From Abelmoschus esculentus (Eukaryota; Streptophyta; Magnoliopsida; Malvales; Malvaceae): DNA of 64,000 nucleotides. The notes below the pieces were generated by a model. It searched no databases. It was not told the origin of the DNA and was given only the letters and a program-made list of their open reading frames with translations. Numbering within the stretch: position 1 is the first letter of the stretch; each line of letters opens with the position of its first letter. Location: NCBI GenBank assembly GCA_035048815.1, contig JAUCBN010000028.1, positions 11,587,001 through 11,651,000 on the forward strand, read 5' to 3'. Positions 21,507-33,114 of the stretch are shown here, in pieces. The position numbers and the translations under genes are program-made.

Positions 21507-24500
21507 TCACAGGGTTTGTGCGCCAGTTGAAGAGGAAGACATCACCGAGAGAACCTCGGTCACGGATGCCATGACACTTAAAGCAGCTTTAAGAACTTCC
21601 TGAGAACAACCAGGCTTCACAATGGTACGGACCTGAAACATAGGGAGACCGTATTAGAAAGTTGATACACAAAGCAGAAGCAAAACAAGAAACAAACCTT
21701 GTCAAGATATTCATGTAGTTTCTTCATACGGCCCATGTAATCCTGGTCTTCAACGCATAGTGTTACTGCCTTAGCATCAGCACCTGGACCATCAAACTGA
21801 AGGGGTCCTGGATTTCTGTAGATATCATCCAGCAAAAACCTTGTGGCATTTTGTCGCAGCAGCCTGCATTGACAGGCTTACACAAATTAGAACAGTCTAG
21901 ACTCACGATGCTTCACGTACAACGTAAACAACACTTACTCGTATGCTTTGCCTTTCAAATCCACAGTAGCTGGATGAATAGCAGGTTTTCCAATTGCCAA
22001 AAAATTGGGATTGGGGGACCAGCGCTTCACAGTCATCATCGCCTAAGATTCAGAAAATGCAATCAAAGTCCAGCCTTGTAGAGAAAATACGCAATGAAAG
22101 AAAATGGCAGGGGAGGACGAGCATTAAAAAAAAAGTAGATCAGAAGGGTGCTCCCAGCAAGTGAAATAAAATGATGGTTAGCAGCGTCAACCAATATCAT
22201 GCATTATACTGAACAAAATAAAAACTCAACTGTAATAGGTGCAGCACCACATCGCCATTTGTTTACTGGATTCTTTAGGTTAGTTATAGTTGCCATGTAA
22301 CCGTTTAAACCAGCTGCAAGTATATGATAACAAACATGTCCAAGAACCTGTAAAAATGTATCATTATTAACAAGGGGAGAATATTAAAACAAGGCTAAGG
22401 GAACATAACCATACTTAAACGATAAACTTACGTAGGCATAGTCACAGTCAAACTTGGATGGTAAGGATCCACGAGCCTGGTAGCCAAAGAAATGGCAGAT
22501 GGCATTAAATTTTTTACCCTTGTAAGTACCTGCTTTCTGCACACAACAGACGAACAAGTGGGTAAAGAAACATAATCAGAAACCCACTATGGTAAACAGT
22601 TATAACTCGTTTAATGATTTTAAAAGTTTAGTTCTGTGTCAAGAAGAAAGTATCAAAGAGGTAGATAACAGAAGGGGAATATTGCCCTACCAGGCGCTTA
22701 TTTATTTCATTCTCTACAAGATGCGCCAGTAGTTTCTCTGTCTCAATCTGGAAGAGAAGGCGGAAAATAGATCAGGCAGTTAGATCTGATGCTGTATTCA
22801 CCTAAAAACAAAGTAATTATATCTTAAGCTAGTTACCTGTGACAACTGTGCAGAATCATCTGATTCAGGACGGAGGAGAAGCTGAAACATTGAACATGAC
22901 ACTCATTAAGCTCATTGATTTGTCCACCATGTGCACATATCTTTAATCATTAATCATTATGGGAAATAGAAACAGCACCTGTTTCCTTATAAAAGGAGGC
23001 AAAAATTCAAACAAAGCAGATGCCCAAGGTGACAGTTGTGAAGAAATAGCATCAGCAGAAACATTTTGCCTGAGCAAACTGTGTATTTCCTGAAGTAAAT
23101 ATCAACACACAGGTTAATTTCACTTAAACTTCAAATGAAAAAACTATTTCCTAGGGAGCAGGGATGTGAATGGAACTAGAAACTAGTCACTATTTAACAT
23201 TAGTTACCTTCAATAGTGCATACACTTCAGGAATGCTCTCAATAAGCCCTTCAGGCAGAAGGATGACCCCATGGTTCTTGTCTGGTTCGAACTCACAAGG
23301 TCAGGAAACAACAATAACTGAGCTCTTTCTAAGATAGTAAAATGAAACAAAGCAACTCAAAATATCTTACCTTGCTCAGCCCTAGCTTGAACAGCATCAC
23401 AAATTTGCTTTGTTATGTCAAAAAGAGTAAGTTTTGATGCAGCCACCTCTTCACCAAGAATTACCTTTTAAAACATATCAAATGTTAAGTGAAATATAGA
23501 CATTTTCTGTGGCAGATGTAACTAAAAAAAATATAATTAGCAAGCAAAAAACTAACCATATTTGGGTGAGATTGGAGGGTGCATTCCAGGGCAACATGTG
23601 ATGCCTTCCTTCCCATAAGACGGATAAAATAATAATACTATAAAAAGAAAAGACGATAGGGTAAGAAAACAGAAAGCTATAACGACACTCATCAACTGCT
23701 GCTCTTACTGTCTTCTTTTGTAACTTCAATAAACATCACGCCAACATAGATTGATATGACCTCTCACCAAGGAGATACTATCTCATGAAGGAAAAAAAAT
23801 ACCTTCTCGGCAGAGAGAGCATCAGTGCAGACATTACTGATAAGTTGGGAATTGACCTGCATGATGTAAAGAGAATTGAACATCAAATTTAAAACTTTGC
23901 AAATATGATACATTATGATTTACTTTCTGCAGAATCAACATTTTAATTGTTTTTGTTTAACCATGAGATCAAATCTATCAGCAAGTAAATAATTACTCAA
24001 TCAGCTTGATGTCTTTTCTCCTGACTTTCCTTTTAACTACTACTACAATGTAAATTACTAAATGTTTAAGATTGATTGATTGATACCTTGCATATTGTAT
24101 CAAAGCCAACATTAGCTTCAACAAATTGATTCTTAAGGTCTCCATTCAGTGTAACAGGAACACCAACCACCTGAAAACGCAAGACACATTTCAAGATATT
24201 GGGGAAAGCATTCAAATGAAATAGAGATAGAAAAAACCAGAAAACATGTTACAGTATAGAGATCTTGTCATGGAATGGAAGTTACCTTGGTCGGACATTT
24301 GGCTTCAGCAAATGTTTCAGCAAGTTGAGCAGCATCTGTGTTTGATGTTATACCTACAAGCCAAAAATAACTCTTAGTAATTTCTATGCACTTAACATAA
24401 CATGTAGTAAACCTTATCAAATAGTTTACCTCCAATAATTACAAGGCCATCCAACTTCAAATCATTGCAGGCCGTTAGTGCAGCCTGAACTTGCTCAGTT

Positions 24501-25742
24501 GTTCTAATTTGATCTTGAGTTCGTCCCAACAGATCATAACCACCTTCTCAAGCAAAAAAAACATATAGAAGTGTGTTAGATTATAGAACCATATGAACTC
24601 AAAGCTGTTTCTTTACATAAGATTGCCTCATGAAAGAACCTACCTTGATTTTTGTAGGTTGAAAGAACATCATCGGTGATCTCTAGAGTTTTTTGTGCAA
24701 ATAAACCTTGAGTACCACCTGTTAGCAGGAGCAATAGAAGAATCATCACCCATCGCAAATCCCAATAGAGAATAGCCAGCAAAAACATACAGTTGTACTG
24801 CAACGGAATACTATAAACTTTTTTAAAAATAAACTAAGCAAATCACAACATCTGCAACATATATGCGTATCAATTAAACTGCGAGTGCAGCTTACCCAGA
24901 AAGCCCAGCAAAGTGCTACTGGGGTTGTGAATTTTAAGAGCTTTGTGGAGACCCCATATGACATTATGCCCACCAGGGGATTGTCTCCCACAAAAGACAA
25001 GTCCGACCCTGTTATGCAAGAAGATCTGATAGTTAGACAAATAAAAAGATCTCTGATCACATAAACACATCCATGCAGCAGCATACAACCATGAATTAAT
25101 GCAAACAATTCCACACAAAGGTGAAAGGATGCAACAAGTAGAAGCAACTGTTGCATTAAAAATGACCCTAAAAGGGAAGCGGAAACCATGAAGTGTAATA
25201 TAACGAGCACCTAATAGCTGGATGCTCAGTAATAATCTGAGCATCAGGTACTTTGACAGTCGGCCTGAAGAAGTGAGCCAAAGGCTTGCCGAAAGTGTGC
25301 GGAAAAGCACGGGCAATGGTATGAGCATCGGTTGGGTCTAGAGATGTCGTGGTATCGCCAAACTCAACCCTGACAGCAGTTCCCTGAAGCATGAAATGAA
25401 TTGTTCGTTAGTAACAACAATTATATAGCGAAAAACAGCCTCGTGCAGTCCGCAGTAGCCTAACTGCCGCTCAAATCTAATTAGTCTACATGCAAAAACA
25501 AAAATTAGAAAGAAAGAAAAAATCAGATCTAACAAAAACCAAAAGAGAAACAGAAAAAAGCAAAAGAGACAGAAAGAGAAGCCACGATTACAAATACTAA
25601 ATCACGAAATGCAGATGCAGAAGCATAAAGTGAAGATAACAGGAGTAGATACCTCAAGGCAAGGTGGGAGGTGTGGCTGATACATAGATCGGAGTTTCTG
25701 GAGATCGGAAAGTTCTCTGGGGATGCCGTAATCGGAGTCCAT
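21507..25742 (-). CDS. PFP-ALPHA: Pyrophosphate--fructose 6-phosphate 1-phosphotransferase, alpha subunit (616 aa, 19 exons)
   Basis: Cytosolic glycolytic enzyme subunit: with the beta subunit it interconverts fructose 6-phosphate and fructose 1,6-bisphosphate using PPi, and alpha is the regulatory partner. Exons (minus): 25,742-25,653; 25,383-25,211; 25,008-24,896; 24,718-24,644; 24,543-24,430; 24,353-24,286; 24,170-24,087; 23,856-23,803; 23,637-23,557; 23,464-23,371; 23,281-23,208; 23,089-22,979; 22,881-22,837; 22,747-22,691; 22,536-22,432; 22,347-22,231; 22,042-21,939; 21,863-21,698; 21,632-21,507. All join in frame (1,851 nt with stop), the usual family length. Marks: [22 protein letters not shown] (188-196) where the catalytic beta chain has GGDDS, and [11 protein letters not shown] with Asn220 at the catalytic Asp position. 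These changes fit a non-catalytic chain. No breaks; likely functional. Confidence 0.97.
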
Positions 25743-25882
25743 CTCTTTTTTTTCTTCTGCTTGATTGGTTTTTGGTTATTTAATACTATCTTAAGTCTAG
25801 ATTTGGTAGAACAGTAATGGAAGGTTGCAGCGGCGGAGCGTTTGGTTTTAGGTGGAGTGTAGAGTGGGAAGTGATGGTTTTC

Positions 25883-25890
25883 CTTTTATA
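25883..25890 (-). promoter_or_regulatory. TATA box of the PFP alpha gene
   Basis: TATAAAAG on the minus strand, about 140 bp upstream of the ATG. This leaves room for a 5' untranslated leader of about 110 bp that contains a pyrimidine tract (plus-strand complement 25,743-25,757). Position and sequence are typical of a plant core promoter; no expression evidence. Confidence 0.6.
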
Positions 25891-25892
25891 GA

Positions 25893-27248
25893 TAAGAACT
25901 GAGTCACTGAGTTAGAATCCAGAGTCGTAAGACTGCAGCTGTGGGCGATACAACCAAAACCACCCTATTTACCTCCTTTTTTTATAATGATTTAATGAAG
26001 TATATAATATATACGGTATTGATATAATTTTCTATAGTTATAAACTAACACCACGGCATATATTTTTTTAACACCAAAAAAAAAAACTAACAAAGGACAT
26101 TCCTGTAAATCCACCCATAGCACACTGGTTCGTTTATCATTCTCCAAACGTGAAAACGACCGCTGCCCCTGTTCCAAACCTTTCCATTCCACTTTGGTTT
26201 ATTAGCCAGGTAAATACTAATAAAAATTGACTTTAAATTTAGTATTCAACTTTTTCCAAACTTATTCTAATCCTATTTGGATGAGAGGGAAAAGGATTTT
26301 AATGAAAGAAATATAATACTTTTATTTGAGTTAAAAGTTCATGAAAAATATATAAAGAAATAAAAATGAACAGTTTAATGTACTGACTAAATATATTTGT
26401 TTTAGTATTAAACTTGATGCCACACGATTCTTTTTTAATTAATTATTGGATACTTTATTATATTATAAAAAAAAGACTTTTATCATATTAAAATAATTAA
26501 AATATAAATACAATAATATTATATGTTTTATCAGGTATATATTTTAAAACGAGAATAATGATATTATTACACAAGATATCAAAAAATAACCTTTTAAGTA
26601 ATTAATTTTAGCTCGTTTCGAACTAATCTCTTTCATTGATCATAGATTTTAGAGAATCCTCCCATTTTTTTATATGTTATATTTCCCTTTGTTTTATATT
26701 GGTTGTGTACCCTCGCCAATCCTTTTACTTTCCAGCGTTTTATTCTTATCATCAATACTACGGTCGTCTTAAATATCCATCTACTAATGGGCTAATGGCT
26801 CTTTATTTTTTATAGAGATTGCTTGTTTCTATGCAGTGGGTAGAAGCAAATGGTTTTCACAAAGGCATACGAGGGGCAGTGAAACGAGCAAAAATCTTCT
26901 GCCCATTTTTTATGTTTTGTTTGTGTCTCTTTTATTATTTTACTAAAAAATAAATTTTAAATCTTAACTCATATTTTTTATATTCTAAATTTTAAACCCT
27001 ATACTTAAAAATATATATCTTACCCCTAATTCTCTATACCTAACCTAAACCCCTAACCTAAAATCTTAAACCATATACCCTAAACCCTCTAATTTGAAGT
27101 GGAGGCATAAATAGGGCATAGGAAAGGAACAACTGATTTGGACTCTAGTGAAACGGGTATCCAACTATTTAAAATGAAACAAAAGGTCATAATCAGCGTT
27201 GAATTCACGAAAACTGATATTACATGAATTTAATACCCAAGACGTACT
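25893..27248. other. Intergenic AT-rich region with degenerate telomere-like words
   Basis: No gene or intact element is seen. 26,985-27,095 is rich in CCCTAAA/CCCTAA words (ACCCTAAACC, CCCTAACC and similar) at irregular spacing, a decayed telomere-like stretch. Poly-A/T blocks occupy 26,450-26,620. Confidence 0.45.
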
Positions 27249-27555
27249 TGTCACGGGGTCAGAGTTTTCGCGCAGGGACATCTACCCGTGCGGCACCTCG
27301 GGTCTCTCGCATGTCCGAGGATCAACCTGAACAATCTCCGATGCTTACTGGTTTCGCCCTCCCATGGGCTCATCTGGGATGGACGCGCTGATCGTGCACC
27401 ACACTGGTTTCGCTACGGCTTTCTACCTACCTGTCCTCATCTCAATCTCTTTCTAGAGGACCCACTCGCGAACACCCTCTTCTTTTGGGGTGCGATCTAA
27501 CACGCTCGTCTACATGACTCGCTCCGCAGCACTGGGGCGCTTGGTTAGCCCAACA
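27249..27555 (-). mobile_element. Rearranged minus-strand TRIM/gypsy LTR end and internal fragment
   Basis: 27,249-27,345 is the reverse complement of the LTR end seen at 36,260-36,340 (shared words GTGCGGCACCTC, GATGTCCCTGCGCG, CTCTGACCCCGTGA). Next, 27,373-27,410 repeats an LTR-middle segment in the opposite orientation (CGCGCTGATCGTGCACCACA). 27,450-27,555 then matches the reverse complement of the TRIM internal region at 36,380-36,500 (GTGTTCGCGAGTGGGTCCTC). So an element of the same family was already rearranged here before the copia element landed in it. Confidence 0.75.
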
Positions 27556-27808
27556 TGTAGAACTAATGTTTTGATATAATAATTGAAAAATAGTTTTGGA
27601 CTCATTTGAAAAGATTTCAAAAATGGTTCTTATGTCCAAACTACTTAAAAATATATTTAAGATGTTTTCGAGAAAGTTTAAAAGTGTTTTAAATGAGTTA
27701 AAGAAACCAAATGAGTGATTTTTACCCAAGTGTTTCGATACACCTTCAAGGTGTTTCGATACCTGTTCTTCGTGACATGTTTTCAAAGGCAAAAATCACA
27801 GTGGTATC

Positions 27809-28943
27809 TGTAATCACTCATTTTTAATCGGATTTTAGTATTTGTAGTATTATTGTAGTAGTAATATTATTAATAAAAATAGAAGAAAAAAAGGGAGAAA
27901 AAATGAAAGAAGAAAGGAGAAAAAGAAGAAGAAGAAGAAAGAAAAGGAAAAGTGATGTAGGATTAGAATCCCACATTGGTGGGAAACACCACTTTTCCTT
28001 CTCTCATTGCCTATAAAAAGAGGGGATGAGGAGCCTTTTGGAGGAGGAACCAATTGGGTGAGGGTAGTACCCTATGATCCTAATTTGAGAGTTTAGCTCT
28101 CCCCAAATTTTAGGTGGTTCGATCGAGTCCTATTTTTAGGATTTGATCTAGTTAAAATTTTTAAGGGGGTCGTGGTAGATCTCAATGGGAAGTTTATTGG
28201 GGTTAACCGTTCGTATTTTTAGGTATAATTTCTATCTTTGTATTTTGAATATTTTTAATGAAATGTAGTTGTTTATTATTAGATTTTAATTTATGTTTTA
28301 GATTAATATTTATAGTTGTTTTTAATTTTTGTTGTAGATTAATTTTAATTTATGTTTATGTTTTAGATTAATATTTATGTATGTTTTAATTTATATTTTA
28401 GATTAGTATTAAATTTGTTAGATTAATATTTATATTTTATGTAATTATTTTTATGTGATGTATTTAATTTATTTTTATGTTTAAGTTGCATGAATGAAAT
28501 ATTAATTTGTTAATGCGGGCCTCTAAATTCGGTCGTAAGCGAGGCCAGTACCAATAAGGTGGTAGTGGTTCGGACGCTTACCTTCGGTTTTAGGTGCTTT
28601 AAAATAAATGCGCACATTTAATTAAAAATTATTTCGATCGTCAAATTAGCTCGAAAAGTTTAATATTATTAAAGCGGTAATTATTAAAGTACTAATTTTG
28701 GGCGGTGTGGGGATGTTAATCCTTCCCCATCCGTAACCGACTCCCGAACCCCAACTTTTTAAATCTCTGGTTTTATGGTGTCCGGTCTACCTAAACGGCC
28801 GGTGACGACTCCAATTTTCCAAAAATCAATTTTTAAATGAAACCCTCACGTGGAAGACATTAATTTTCAAAACAACACATCAAAAATGTTTTCCAACTCG
28901 AAAAAAAATATTTTAGCGAAACTCGTCTTTTAAGATCGCTACA
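27809..28943 (+). mobile_element. Solo LTR of a Ty3/gypsy element (family A-related), target duplication GTATC
   Basis: 1,135 bp beginning TGTAATCAC and ending CGCTACA, bracketed by exact 5-bp duplications GTATC (27,804-27,808 and 28,944-28,948). It holds no internal region. A TATA box (CTATAAAAAG, 28,011-28,020) follows a purine-rich stretch. The block at 28,690-28,830 (ACTCCCGAACCCC ... GGTGTCCGGTCTACC ... GACGACTCC) links it to the remnants at 1-689 and 10,080-10,853. A solo LTR arises by recombination between the two LTRs of a full element. Confidence 0.92.
28011..28020 (+). promoter_or_regulatory. TATA box within the solo LTR
   Basis: CTATAAAAAG about 200 bp from the LTR start, in the position expected for the retroelement promoter. 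Confidence 0.5.
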
Positions 28944-29185
28944 GTATCGATACTAGTATCGATACCCTTTCACCACTGTGATGTTTGGTTTCTATACCAG
29001 TATCTATATCAGTTTCTATACCAGCATCTATACCACATATTTTTATACCGGTATCTATACCATCTATTTTTATACCGGTATCTATACCTGTTTCGATATC
29101 GATTTCTAAATATCCCCAACGGTCAAAACGATTTTATGAAAACCCTCAACGGCTAGGAGCGGTATCGATACTGGTATCGATACCT
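28944..29185. repeat. GTATCGATAC / GGTATCTATACC palindrome cluster (copia 5' LTR)
   Basis: More than ten copies of GGTATCGATACC, TATACCGGTATC and close variants in about 240 bp. The block is repeated in the 3' LTR at 32,203-32,425. Confidence 0.9.
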
Positions 29186-29856
29186 GTTCATAAATGCAGG
29201 TCAACGGCTATTTCTCAAAGCAGCTGTTTCGAACCATGGTTCGATACCGCCTGCACCAGAAGAGGAAATAAGCCTTGTAATCAGCTCCAAACGGCTCCAA
29301 ACCAATCCCAACGGTCACCAACGGCTAGAAGCTCATTTGGGATGATAAAAGGAAGCCTCAAGCATCAAGAGAAGACTAATTCTTCAATTATAACAACATT
29401 ATGATCAAGAAATTGTCTTAGAGCATAATTCTCATCTTTTGGGTAGACAACACTTGTGAGCTCAATATTAATTTATGCTCAAGTGTAATTAGGAATTGGG
29501 TGAGTGCTTAGATTGCAAACATTAGCCTTATTAGAAGGATTAAATAAGTTTGCTAAGTTTTCTCTTTGTTGAGTGAATTTCCAAAGTTCGGGTTGTGAAC
29601 TTTGGATGCTAGATTCGGGTTTGAGTCTAGGATTGTAAGGTTATCCCTTTGGCCTCAAAAGGTTAAAATTTTTAGTGAATTTGGAAAATCCTTAGTGGGA
29701 AGCTAAGGTAGTGGATGTAGGCGAGGCTAAACCACTATAAATCCTTGTGTCATTGTCTATATTTTTGCTTCCACACATATCCACCCAAATTGGTCAATTC
29801 TCCATCACTTGGCAAGTAAATTTGGTTGTGCATCGAGCCACTCCAAGCCTAACAAT

Positions 29857-29872
29857 TGGTATCAGAGCGAGG
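29857..29872 (+). other. Primer-binding site of the copia element
   Basis: TGGTATCAGAGCGAGG, complementary to the 3' end of plant initiator tRNA-Met, 2 bp after the LTR end. Confidence 0.85.
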
Positions 29873-29946
29873 CTCAATCGAGGAGGATTAACATCCTATT
29901 GAGAAGATCCGGAGAGCTCAACCAATTTACGATCAACCGACATTCT

Positions 29947-31428
29947 ATGGCTTAATCCATTGACAAGCCACCTTTCTTTGACGGGTCCAACTACTCCCAA
30001 TGGAAGATAAGGATGAAGTATTTCATCAACTCTAGAGACTACAAGCTATGAGATATAATTGAAGATGAACCATTTGTGCCAAAAGGAATAAAGGCGGAAT
30101 GGAGCGTGGAAGATCGTAAGAAGATGGTGCATAATCACAAAGCCTTGCACATTCTTGTTTGTGCATTCCATCCAAGCATCTATGAGAATATATCTTCTTG
30201 TGAAAGTGCCAAGGAAGTTTGGGACAAGCTAGAAGTCACATACGAGGGTACAAACGAAGTAAAGGAGACCAAGATTGGACTCCTCAATCAAGAGTATGAG
30301 AACTTCAAGATGAATCCGGAAGAGGACATAGCAAAGATGTTCGATCGATTCTCTACCATCACCAATGGACTTAGAGGATATGGAGAGATCATTCCGGAGG
30401 AGAAGCTTGTTCGTAAGCTCATCTATTCCCTTCCCGAGTCATGAGACTTGAAAAGGACCACCATCATCGAAGCCAAAAATCTAAAGACACTCAAGCTTGA
30501 TGAACTCATGGGGTCACTCCTCACATATCAAATTATGATGAAAGGAAGACAAGAGGAGAAGAAGAAGGAAGAGATTAGAGCGATGAGAAAGAAAAAAGTC
30601 CAAGAGCTTGGTGTAAATGTCAACACCGTTGCTCTAAAATCCTCCAAGTGCGTCCACTTTGAAGATTCAAGTGAGGAGGATAGTGAAGAAGATGAAGAGC
30701 TTGCCCAACTCTTCATTGACTTCGATCGATTCGTGAGGAACAAAAGTAGAAAATCTTCAAAGCACGAATCTAAGAAGAAGATGAAGGACTCCCACAAGTC
30801 AATCAAAAGGGGATCATCTTCCAAGAAGCAAGCATATGTGGCTACATGGAGTGACGATGACTCCACCGAAAATGAAGAAGCCAACCTATGCTTGATGGCC
30901 CTCAATGAGGGGGAGGTAACTTCTAACTCATCTATTTCTAATTCATATACTTTTGATGAGTTACAAGAAGCATATGATAAATTGACTTTTGAATTTAAAG
31001 CTTCATTTTCTAAAAACAAAAAGATGATTTCAAAGCTTAAATTAAAAAATGATTTGCTTTCAAAAACCAATTTTGAAATTAAAGCAAAATTAAAAGATTT
31101 TGAGCTTAAAGTTTTCGATTTACAAAATTTACTTCAAAAGATGAAAAAAGATCATCAAATGGCTCTAGAATATCTTAAGAAAGAAAAAGATTTGATTTCC
31201 AAAGAGCTTGAAAAGAAAAATAATTTGGGAAAATCAAATTTTTATATGAGACAATCTAGTGCCCCTAGATTTATTGATGGAAAATGTTTTAGAAGTGTTT
31301 GGGTTCTAAAAGGACTAATCACTTCAACCAAAAAGGATGAAATTGAAAGATGGATTCCTAAGGGGACTAAAATTTGTGCTACTAACGTTAAAGGATCCAA
31401 AGCAATTTGGATACCAAAAATTACTTGA
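29947..31428 (+). pseudogene. copia gag polyprotein (UBN2-type) with coiled-coil C-terminal region
   Basis: The reading starts near ATG 29,947 with KPPFFDGSNYSQWKIRMKYF, the copia gag start. It continues through SSCESAKEVWDKLEVTYEG and EDIAKMFDRFSTITNGLRGY (UBN2/gag-polypeptide block), then an acidic stretch, a Lys/Ser-rich stretch, and NEEANLCLMALNEGEV. A long Lys/Glu/Leu coiled-coil segment (about 30,950-31,230) follows. In-frame stops occur at 29,953, 30,049 and 30,442. The last block, GSKAIWIPK, matches the linker that leads into protease in full elements, but no DSG protease follows. Gag coats the RNA in virus-like particles. Confidence 0.85.
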
Positions 31429-31958
31429 TTGTCTTGTTTAGATGTGATGGAGATATGAGCAACAAAGTGCAAGATTAAGGGGGAGCTCCATAAACACAAG
31501 AAGGAGACTTGAAGAAGGAAGGCTTCACATCCTACCTTTGGTTCAAGTGTGGTAAAATTTCTAGTTGAATTTGTGTTTATTTGCTTATTTTTTTTTGTCT
31601 TATTTCAACTAGTTTATCATATATGTTGGACTAACACTTAATGATGCCTTGAGTAAGAGGGAGTTTTTGTTTTCATAACCAATGTTTTGATATTTAATTT
31701 TTCCAACAATTGACATCTTTCAAATTCTCCTATGTTATGAGCTTTAAAGTTTTTCAAACTTGGTTTAAACCATTTTTGATATAACAAAAAGGGGGAGAAT
31801 GTTATGAAAAATTGATTTTCAAAGACTTTCAAAGGGATAAGAGGAACCTTAAATGATTTGAGTCTTTAATTCTCTTATTCAAAGTTTATTTGACAAAGGG
31901 GGAGCAATCTCAAAAATAATTTTTCAAGTTAGTTTTATTATATCAAAAAGGGGGAGAT
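31429..31958 (+). other. Non-coding tail of the copia element with polypurine tracts
   Basis: Three AAAAAGGGGGAGA-like tracts occur (about 31,786-31,800, 31,900-31,910 and 31,945-31,957). The last abuts the 3' LTR and should be the plus-strand primer. This stretch replaces the pol region of full-length elements. Confidence 0.7.
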
Positions 31959-32513
31959 TGTAGAACTAATGCTTTGATATAATAATTGAAAAATAGTTTT
32001 GGACTAATTTGAAAAGATTTCAAAAATGGTTCTTATGTCCAAACTACTTGAAAATATATTTAAGATTTTTTGAGAAAGTTTAAAAGTGTTTTAAATGAGT
32101 TAAAGAAACCAAATGAGTGATTTTTACCCAAGTGTTTCGATACACTTTCAAGGTGTTTCGATACTTGTTCTTCGTGACATGTTTTCAAAGGTAAAAATCA
32201 CAGTGGTATCGATACTGGTATCGATACCCTTTCACCACTGTGATGTTTGGTTTCTATACCGGTATCTATACCACATGTTTCTATACCGATATCTATACCA
32301 TCTATTTCTATACCGGTATCTATACCTCTTTCGATACCGGTTTCTAAACACCTCCAATGGTCAAAATGATTTTATGAAAACCCTCAACGGCTAGGAGCGG
32401 TACCGATACTGGTATCGATACCTGTTCATAAATGCAGGTCAACGGCTATTTCCCAAAGCAGCTGTTTCGAACCATGGTTCGATACCGCCTGCACCAGAAG
32501 AGAAAATAAGCCT
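31959..32513 (+). repeat. 3' LTR of the copia element, first part
   Basis: Matches 27,556-27,808 joined to 28,944-29,264 of the 5' LTR without the nested solo LTR. It is cut after AATAAGCCT by the next insertion and resumes at 37,024. Contains the palindrome cluster 32,203-32,425. Confidence 0.9.
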
Positions 32514-32515
32514 AA

Positions 32516-33074
32516 TGTCACGGGCCGCCAGTTCGAGCCTGTGTCACATGCGCATATTGCTGCCCAAGAGGTTCTCAGAGAGATTTTGGGCTAAAGGTAC
32601 CACCAGACTTAGCCCGTTCCATGGAGGATTCTAGAAGATAGCCATTTTGGCCTTGTAAACTTTCCTTGTATTCTTAGGATTTGTTTCCTTAGTTAACATG
32701 GAATATTCTTAGGATTGTGCCAATGTGGTTGGTAGGAAATGATCCTAGCCATCGATGTAAATCAGTGGGAACCGTCGGATGTAAGGGGAATCAACTATAA
32801 ATAGAGACCTCCCCAGTCTCATTTGTATCATCTCATCTTTGAGTAATCAAGTGGCATTCACTCTAAAAACTCTCTCAATTGTTCTTTGTGTTCTTCTTTT
32901 CGTTCTTGAGTAGCCATACTCATAGTTTGCTTTCCGCTAGAACGATTCAGCGTTCTTAGTGCCTTGGAAAGTTTGATCTTCCGGAGCGAGTTTTCAGGCT
33001 GACTTAGTCGTTTGTCTAAGAACATCGACTAAGGCCACGCGGTTCAGCTAGGTCAAGACTCTAGCCCCGTGATA
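32516..33074 (+). repeat. 5' LTR of the gag-protease element
   Basis: 559 bp, TGTCACGG to CCGTGATA. TATA box CTATAAATAG at 32,795-32,804. Direct partner 35,468-35,783; inverted partner 35,784-36,040. Confidence 0.9.
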
Positions 33075-33114
33075 AGTGGTATCAGAGCGTGGTTCGAGCA
33101 AGGCACTAGTGATT

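Larger units (their letters stand above)
27556..29854 (+). repeat. 5' LTR of the copia element, split by a nested LTR
   Basis: LTR sequence occupies 27,556-27,808 and 28,944-29,854. It matches the 3' LTR (31,959-32,513 plus 37,024-37,604) throughout, including the GTATCGATAC-rich block (28,944-29,185) and the CATGGTTC palindrome at about 29,230. Confidence 0.9.

Noticed and set aside
24746..25328. Two long overlapping minus-strand ORFs of about 150 codons
   Set aside because: They read through introns and wrong frames of the PFP alpha gene; the spliced exons explain the locus.
30528..31070. 180-codon antisense ORF
   Set aside because: It is the complement of the Lys/Glu-rich copia gag; composition bias keeps the reverse frame open.
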